Source: Hymenobacter rubripertinctus (GTDB lineage Bacteria; Bacteroidota; Bacteroidia; Cytophagales; Hymenobacteraceae). Taken from it: a stretch of 36,377 nucleotides of DNA. A program made the position numbers and the translations under genes. Positions within the stretch are counted from its first letter, which is position 1. Each line of letters opens with the position of its first letter. The stretch is from contig NZ_QYCN01000015.1 in assembly GCF_003583925.1 (NCBI RefSeq), forward strand, positions 94,260 through 130,636, written 5' to 3'. This document shows, in pieces, positions 32,024-36,377 of the stretch. The notes under the pieces are model-generated. The model searched no databases, had not been told where the DNA came from, and saw only the letters and a list, made by a program, of their open reading frames with translations.

Positions 32024-33049
32024 ATGAAATCTGATACCCGTAATTCCTGGTTGGTGGCCGCCGCCAGCGCCGTTGGGCTGCTGGCCGCCACGCTTTATGC
32101 CAACCGCCGCGGCCGCTACGAGCTGGCCGGCCGCGTGGTACTCATCACGGGCGGCTCGCGTGGGCTGGGCCTGATTCTGGCCCGGCAGGCCGTGGCCGAA
32201 GGGGCCCGCGTAGCCATCTGCGCCCGCGACGCCGAAGAGCTGGCCCGCGCCCGCCAGGAGCTGACTGCCCACGGAGCCCAGGTGCTGACCCTGGCCCACG
32301 ACCTGACCAACCCCGACGAAGTCCGGGCCATGGTGCAGCAGGTGCAGCAGCGCCTGGGCAGCATCGATGTGCTGCTCAACAACGCCGGCGTCATCAGCGT
32401 GGGCGCCCTCAACCACATGGAAGTGCGCGACTACGAAGATTCGCTGAACGTGCATTTCTGGGCCCCGCTGCACGCTATGCACGCCGTGCTACCCGATATG
32501 CGCCGGCGGGGCGAGGGCCGCATCGTGAATATTGCTTCCGTGGGCGGCAAGGTGGCCGTGCCCCATCTGGTACCCTACAGCGCCGGCAAATTCGCGCTGG
32601 TGGGGTTGTCCGAGGGCTTCCGGGCCGAGCTGCTGCAATATGGTATCCGGGTAACCACCGTGTGCCCCGGCCTGATGCGCACCGGCAGCCCGCGCAACGC
32701 CACCCTCAAAGGGCAGCACCAGCTGGAGTACGCCTGGTTCAGCCTGGCCGACTCGTTGCCGGCCCTGTCGATGGATGCGGAGAGGGCGGGCCGCGAAATC
32801 TGGAATGCCTGCCGCCGGGGCGAAGCCGAGGTGGTGCTGGGGCTGCCCGCCAAGCTGCTGGCGGCTTTTCACGGCCTGCTGCCCGGCACCACGGCCAACG
32901 TGCTCAGCTGGCTCAACCGGGCCCTGCCCGGCCCCACCGACCTGATGGGCAACGAGCGCCGCTTCGGTTACGAGAGCGAATCGGCGGCCAGCCCCTCCTG
33001 GCTGACTACCCTCACCCAACAGGCCGCCGCCGATAATAATGAATGCTAA
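32024..33049 (+). CDS. SDR family oxidoreductase with N-terminal membrane anchor
   Basis: 341 aa. A hydrophobic segment (about residues 9-25) followed by NRRGR suggests an inner-membrane anchor with the enzyme in the cytoplasm. The Rossmann motif is TGGSRGLG (42-49), NNAG is at 119-122, and the catalytic residues are Ser172, Tyr185 and Lys189 (YSAGK). The C-terminal third is longer than in classical SDRs and contains LLAAFHGLLPGTTANVLSWLN, perhaps a second membrane contact. It resembles DHRS7-like or DltE-like SDRs. It stands alone, and the substrate is unknown. Confidence 0.87.
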   Translation: MKSDTRNSWLVAAASAVGLLAATLYANRRGRYELAGRVVLITGGSRGLGLILARQAVAEGARVAICARDAEELARARQELTAHGAQVLTLAHDLTNPDEVRAMVQQVQQRLGSIDVLLNNAGVISVGALNHMEVRDYEDSLNVHFWAPLHAMHAVLPDMRRRGEGRIVNIASVGGKVAVPHLVPYSAGKFALVGLSEGFRAELLQYGIRVTTVCPGLMRTGSPRNATLKGQHQLEYAWFSLADSLPALSMDAERAGREIWNACRRGEAEVVLGLPAKLLAAFHGLLPGTTANVLSWLNRALPGPTDLMGNERRFGYESESAASPSWLTTLTQQAAADNNEC

Positions 33050-33060
33050 GGCCGCTTAGC

Positions 33061-33151
33061 CCGGCATCCGCCACCCAGCGTCATAAGCCAGAATAGCCCG
33101 CCCAAATTGGACGGGCTATTCTGGCTTATGACGCTGGGTGGCGGATGCCGG
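33061..33151. terminator. two-way terminator, 40-bp perfect hairpin
   Basis: Arms 33061-33100 and 33112-33151 are perfect 40-bp inverses with an 11-nt loop. It starts 12 bp after the SDR stop (33049) and ends 3 bp before the lipocalin gene stop (33154), exactly between two convergent genes. Confidence 0.9.
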
Positions 33152-33153
33152 AT

Positions 33154-33648
33154 TTAGCGGGCGTACACCGAGGTGTAGGTGGTCGTGCCCTGCTCACCGG
33201 TCTGGGTGAGCTTCACGCGCAGGGTGGTGGCGCTGAGCTCTTCCACGAAGAAATGGCGGGTTACGTCGGGCTGCGCTACGGTCAGCGAGTCGCCGGTGAG
33301 CTTCCAGGAGCCGGTGAGCTGCTGGGGGGCCTCGGGGTGAGCTTTGAGGGCCGCCTCATCCAGCACGAACGTGCCATCGGCCTTAAACGTGTGCAGGTTG
33401 TCGCGCTGGGCAGCCTTCAGGCGGGGCAGAATGTCGACGGTGGTGGGGGTGGTAACGGCCGGGGTGGCGGTGGCCAGCGTGAGGCTGGTCAGGTGCCAGG
33501 CGCCGGCGGCCAGCATCTGCGGTTTCGACTGCGTAGCAGCCACTGCAACGTCCTGGGCGGGGGCCTTCAACTCTTCAATCTCTTTCTCACAGGAGGCTAG
33601 CACCAGGGGGCTTGCCAACAGGCTCAGGATTACGGGCAGTTTCTTCAT
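33154..33648 (-). CDS. lipocalin-like lipoprotein
   Basis: 164 aa from the ATG at 33648. The lipoprotein signal ends at LASC (Cys20), followed by charged residues EKEIEEL. The mature part has the short beta-barrel pattern of Bacteroidota lipocalin-like proteins (AGAWHLTSL, then FKADGTFVLDE, then LTGSWKLTGDSLTV). It has no known catalytic role and may bind a small ligand at the cell envelope. A good -7 box lies about 120 nt upstream. Confidence 0.82.
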   Translation of the reverse strand: MKKLPVILSLLASPLVLASCEKEIEELKAPAQDVAVAATQSKPQMLAAGAWHLTSLTLATATPAVTTPTTVDILPRLKAAQRDNLHTFKADGTFVLDEAALKAHPEAPQQLTGSWKLTGDSLTVAQPDVTRHFFVEELSATTLRVKLTQTGEQGTTTYTSVYAR

Positions 33649-33769
33649 GAAAACGAATTTGGGTAAATGTTCAACCTTGGGCTGGCAGGGGTAGTCTCTC
33701 TGCGATTCGCACCTTCCTGCCAACGTCCAACTTCACTACTACGTCAACAGCTTGGTGTCTGTCGCTGTG

Positions 33770-33777
33770 CAAATCTA
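33770..33777 (-). promoter_or_regulatory. -7 box TAGATTTG of the lipocalin gene; AT-rich spacer
   Basis: The minus strand reads TAGATTTG, an exact TAnnTTTG match, 121 nt before the ATG. The 313-bp spacer 33649-33961 contains this box, an AT-rich tract (about 33775-33910) and the fpg terminator. I see no gene in it. Confidence 0.5.
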
Positions 33778-33902
33778 AGTAATTATAAATCGTAGTTGTT
33801 CAGGCCTTTAAGTAAAAAGGTGGATTTTTACTACATGGTATCTGATGGGTGCAATAATTAGTGTATTTTCTTGATAACGTGGCGATTAATTCTAGGAAAA
33901 AT

Positions 33903-33923
33903 AAAAAAGCCCACTACCGGGCT
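33903..33923 (-). terminator. rho-independent terminator of the Fpg/Nei gene
   Basis: On the minus strand AGCCC-GGTAGT-GGGCT is followed directly by TTTTTATTTTT, 38 bp beyond the glycosylase stop. This is the most classical terminator in the window. Confidence 0.75.
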
Positions 33924-33961
33924 GGCAACGGGCTCTTGAATGTCGTAATTGTACTATACTG

Positions 33962-34783
33962 TTAATTAGTTTCCGGCTGACACCGGGAGCAGGTGTAAGT
34001 GGCCCTGCCCCCGACATAGCTTTTTACAATTGGCGTACTGGGGTGGCGGGGGCAGTACTGGTGCTGGTCGGTGCCGGGCGTAGCGGAATCATCCCATTCG
34101 CGGGCATGAATGAGGAAGCTGGCCGGGAAGTCGCGGTAGTTGGCCTCGTGGGCAATGGCCGTGCGCAGCACCAGCTGAATGGCCGCGTGCACCCGCTTGC
34201 TTTCGGCCGCCGTGAGGCTGCTGGCCACCCGCCCGGGATGAATTTTGGCCTGAAACAGCACCTCGTCCACGATCCAGTTGCCCAGCCCGGCCGTGAGGCG
34301 CTGGTCGAGCAGCAGGGGTTTGAGCAGGGTGTTGCGCTTGGCCAGCTTGTCGGTCAGTTCGGCTCCGGTGAGGTCCAGGGCGTCGGGGCCGAGCTTTTTG
34401 GCCAGGCGGTAGGCGGCCACGCTCTCGGCCAGCCGAATGCGGCCAAACTTGCGCGGATCAACGAAGGCCGCGCGCAAGCCCGAGTCGAGGTGCAGGGCCA
34501 CGCGGGTGAAGCGGGGTGCGTCGGCTTCGTCGCGGTAGGCCCCCACGTCGCCACTCATGCCAAAGTGCAGCACCAGCACGCGGCTGTCGTCGAGCAGCAG
34601 AAAGCAGTTCTTGCCCAGCCGGCTGGTGCCCGTGATGGTGCGGCCCACCAGCGCCCGGCGCAGGGTATCTTCTTCGGTGCCCAGCACATGGGCATCTTTC
34701 ACCTCGAAGGTGGTAATGGTCTGGCCAACTACCAGGTCATCGAGAAAGCGGCGGTAGGTTTCGACCTCGGGTAGTTCGGGCAT
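33962..34783 (-). CDS. Fpg/Nei family DNA glycosylase
   Basis: 273 aa. The start at 34783 is fixed by the catalytic N-terminus: after Met removal Pro2 is the Schiff-base nucleophile, followed by Glu3 (MPELPEVETY). The frame runs on to 34939, but that part is not the protein. Lys58 (RLGK) matches the conserved lysine, and the helix-two-turn-helix reads AGLGNWIVDEVLFQAKIHP. The C-terminal zinc finger has C244-x2-H247 and C265-x2-C268, with the finger arginine at Arg260 (GGRATYTC). The first pair is Cys-His in place of the usual Cys-Cys. It excises oxidised bases such as 8-oxoguanine or pyrimidine products and then cuts the backbone. Which of the two it prefers is not clear. Confidence 0.92.
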   Translation of the reverse strand: MPELPEVETYRRFLDDLVVGQTITTFEVKDAHVLGTEEDTLRRALVGRTITGTSRLGKNCFLLLDDSRVLVLHFGMSGDVGAYRDEADAPRFTRVALHLDSGLRAAFVDPRKFGRIRLAESVAAYRLAKKLGPDALDLTGAELTDKLAKRNTLLKPLLLDQRLTAGLGNWIVDEVLFQAKIHPGRVASSLTAAESKRVHAAIQLVLRTAIAHEANYRDFPASFLIHAREWDDSATPGTDQHQYCPRHPSTPIVKSYVGGRATYTCSRCQPETN

Positions 34784-35035
34784 TCGGCGGAGTTTCGGAG
34801 AGGAGAGGTTTGCGAGCAGGAAAGTGAGCCGTTCAGGCTCGCTCAGGCCATAACAAACCGCTGCGCCGATTGTGAGCTGTGGCTGAAAATAGGCTGCTGA
34901 TGAGGCCGCCACCGCATCGGTTTTCACCTTCTCAGGCAAGTACGGCCGCTGTTGCCAGTTGGCTTTCTCGCAGAGGTGAGCAGAAGTATTCGCGCAGGTA
35001 AAAGGCGGTCTGTTAGATTGTTCGCTGCGCTCTTT

Positions 35036-35935
35036 TCAAAGCCGCAGCTCCCCCTGCACCACCACCACGCCCTGCCCGCCGATGTGGACGGCCTCCATGG
35101 CCCCGGGCGGCCCCTGCACCCGTACCCGCACCGTGCCGGGGCGGCCCATCCAATGGCCCTGCTCGGCCACGAACTCGGGCTGCGGCAATAGGCCGTAGTG
35201 CCAGAGGTAGGCGGCCATGCCACCGGTGGCCGAGCCCGTTACGGGGTCTTCGGGCAGGTCGGGCGGGGTGCAGAAGTGGCGGGCGAAGGTGGTGCCGGCC
35301 GGCGTGGCCCCTGCCAGGCAGAACAGGTGGGAGCTGAAGAAGCCGCTGGCGCGGCGGTAGGCATCGAGCGCGGCCGGGTCGGGCAGATGCGCCCGGCGCA
35401 GAGTGTCCGCGTCGCGCAGCAGCACCATAAGCTGGGGCGTACCGGTGCTCACCGTCTGAACAACGGAGCCGGGCCGCAGGTCGGCCGGGGTGAGGCCGAA
35501 CAGGGGCAGCACGTCGGCCGGCGCGTGCAGCGGCCCGAACTCGGGGCGGCGCTGGGTCATGCGGATGAGGTGGGGCTGGCCGGCTTCGGCGGGGGAAACC
35601 CGGATGGCTACCGGGCCGTGGAGCAGCTCCAGGTGCAAATCGAGGGGGCCGCTGCCGGGGCGGGCCAGGCGGCCGGTATGCAGCAGGGCTGTGAGCGTGG
35701 CAATGGTCGGGTGGCCGGCCAGCGGGATTTCCTCGCCCGGCGTGAAGTAGCGCACCCCGAACTCGGCCACCGCCGAGCGGCGCACAAAGGCCGTTTCCGA
35801 CTGGTTGAACTCCCGGGCCAGGCGTTGCATCTGGTCGTCGGTCAGGTCGTCGGCATCGAGCACCACGGCGCAGGGGTTGCCGCCCAGGGCCGTATCGGTA
35901 AAGGCATCCACCAGCAGAAACGGATAAACCGGCAT
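35036..35935 (-). CDS. PhzF family isomerase/epimerase-like protein
   Basis: 299 aa from the ATG at 35935; the open frame upstream runs through repeats. It has the two-domain PhzF fold signatures: VDAFTDTALGGNPCAVVL near the N-terminus, the catalytic Glu47 in NQSETAFV, RYFTPGEEIPLAGHPTIA, and EDPVTGSATGGMAAYL in the second half. In phenazine producers PhzF isomerises a dihydro-hydroxyanthranilate. Most homologs, like E. coli YddE, have unknown substrates, and no other phenazine gene is here. A -7 box (35961-35968) lies 25 nt upstream. Confidence 0.92.
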   Translation of the reverse strand: MPVYPFLLVDAFTDTALGGNPCAVVLDADDLTDDQMQRLAREFNQSETAFVRRSAVAEFGVRYFTPGEEIPLAGHPTIATLTALLHTGRLARPGSGPLDLHLELLHGPVAIRVSPAEAGQPHLIRMTQRRPEFGPLHAPADVLPLFGLTPADLRPGSVVQTVSTGTPQLMVLLRDADTLRRAHLPDPAALDAYRRASGFFSSHLFCLAGATPAGTTFARHFCTPPDLPEDPVTGSATGGMAAYLWHYGLLPQPEFVAEQGHWMGRPGTVRVRVQGPPGAMEAVHIGGQGVVVVQGELRL

Positions 35936-35960
35936 AGCTGTAAAAGTTAGGAGTGAGCCC

Positions 35961-35968
35961 CAAAGATA
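35961..35968 (-). promoter_or_regulatory. -7 box TATCTTTG of the PhzF-like gene
   Basis: The minus strand reads TATCTTTG, an exact TAnnTTTG match, 25 nt before the ATG at 35935. A -33 TTG is not evident at 19-21 nt. Confidence 0.5.
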
Positions 35969-36003
35969 AACGGCCGGATAGATGGGCTGGCAGGGGCAAA
36001 AAC

Positions 36004-36056
36004 AGAACGTCATTCCGCACACTGGCTTGATGCGCCACATGCTCAGAATGACGTTC
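36004..36056. repeat. short palindromic repeat sharing 34 nt with 15069-15102
   Basis: GAACGTCATTC (36004-36014) faces GAATGACGTTC (36046-36056). Bases 36022-36055 are the exact reverse complement of 15069-15102, so this is a truncated, inverted copy of the element between the radical SAM and SulP genes. Confidence 0.85.
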
Positions 36057-36061
36057 CTTTT

Positions 36062-36096
36062 CTCACTTCTCACTTCTCACTTCTCACTTCTCACTT
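36062..36096. repeat. heptamer tandem repeat (CTCACTT)x5
   Basis: Five exact copies of CTCACTT followed by CTC, just before the stop of the right-edge gene. A related CTCACTTCTCACCGCTCAC precedes the second permease (about 10851-10868). Confidence 0.85.
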
Positions 36097-36101
36097 CTCG
36101 G

Positions 36102-36377
36102 CTACGACGGGTCCGTCAGCCGGGCTACTTGCCGGCCCTGGGTGTCAAAAATGTCGCCCGAACGGCTGATGTAGAGGCGGCGCTGCTGCCCGTCCACCAG
36201 CACATAGGGGTAGGTCAGGCTCTCGGAGCGAGTGAGGCGGCCGACTACCTGCGTCGTCTGCTCGTCGCGGTCGAGGTGCACCACGCTCAGGCGGCTGGTC
36301 ACGTAGAAATCCTCGTCGGGTTTGTCGCGGAACGTGATTTTGCCCAGCACGGTGGCCGGCGCGGCCGGCCGCGCCGC
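36102..36377 (-). CDS. hypothetical protein, 3' part (gene cut by window edge)
   Basis: The last 91 codons of a minus-strand gene; the frame stays open to the window edge, so the start lies outside. The visible sequence begins with an Ala/Pro-rich stretch, then ATVLGKITFRDKPDEDFYV, then beta-strand-like alternation (VLVDGQQRRLYISRSGDIF). I do not recognise the family. A GTG at 36350 could start an 82-aa protein, but the Ala/Pro-rich upstream part looks like continuing coding sequence. Confidence 0.55.
   Translation of the reverse strand, partial: AARPAAPATVLGKITFRDKPDEDFYVTSRLSVVHLDRDEQTTQVVGRLTRSESLTYPYVLVDGQQRRLYISRSGDIFDTQGRQVARLTDPS

Noticed and set aside
35036..35935. Phenazine biosynthesis cluster
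   Set aside because: Only a PhzF-family protein is present; no phzA-E or phzG homologs lie nearby, and PhzF homologs are common outside phenazine producers.

Overview
The window looks like chromosome of a Hymenobacter-type bacterium (Bacteroidota, Cytophagales). The reasons are high GC, TonB-dependent receptors with an N-terminal carboxypeptidase-regulatory-like domain, lipoprotein and lipocalin families typical of the phylum, few recognisable Shine-Dalgarno sequences, and several TAnnTTTG boxes of the Bacteroidota -7 type ahead of genes. There is no rRNA, tRNA, CRISPR array, phage or insertion-sequence transposase. The gaps between genes are instead crowded with palindromic repeats.

Layout. 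48-1043 (-) is a DUF547 lipoprotein. 1239-5035 (+) holds two glycosyltransferase-like proteins of the 'rSAM/selenodomain-associated' types (TIGR04283-like and TIGR04282-like) around an NAD-dependent epimerase and an SDR. 5139-15032 (+) is the most interesting part: an outer-membrane TonB receptor, a lipoprotein binding protein, two ABC permeases, two overlapping paralogous class-I-amidotransferase-like proteins, the ABC ATPase and a radical SAM enzyme. I read it as a YnjBCD-like importer coupled to an unassigned cytoplasmic modification step. 15236-16780 (-) is a SulP anion transporter, 17142-18017 (+) a fatty acid hydroxylase/sterol desaturase-family protein, and 18199-20853 (+) a GH63/MGH1-like glucosidase. 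20982-22631 (-) carries an ankyrin protein and a BASS-type transporter. 22803-26596 (-) is a siderophore receptor followed by a PepSY membrane protein, an iron-uptake pair. 26835-30264 (-) is a compact group of DHA2 efflux pump, Vat-type streptogramin A acetyltransferase and luciferase-like flavin oxidoreductase, which looks like an intrinsic drug-resistance cassette. The rest (30524-36377) is housekeeping or accessory: a TSUP transporter, a Spy-like periplasmic protein, an SDR, a lipocalin lipoprotein, an Fpg/Nei DNA glycosylase, a PhzF-family isomerase and a cut-off gene at the right edge.

How the genes may work together. In the 5-15 kb locus a substrate would cross the outer membrane through the TonB receptor, be bound by the lipoprotein, be imported by the two permeases and the ATPase, and meet the amidotransferase-like pair and the radical SAM enzyme in the cytoplasm. 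The substrate cannot be read from the sequence. Palindromic elements of at least three families occupy five of the seven gaps in this locus. One forms the last 22 codons of the ATPase, and another supplies the start codon of the epimerase. Perfect 24-, 26- and 40-bp hairpins sit exactly between convergent gene pairs and probably act as two-way terminators.
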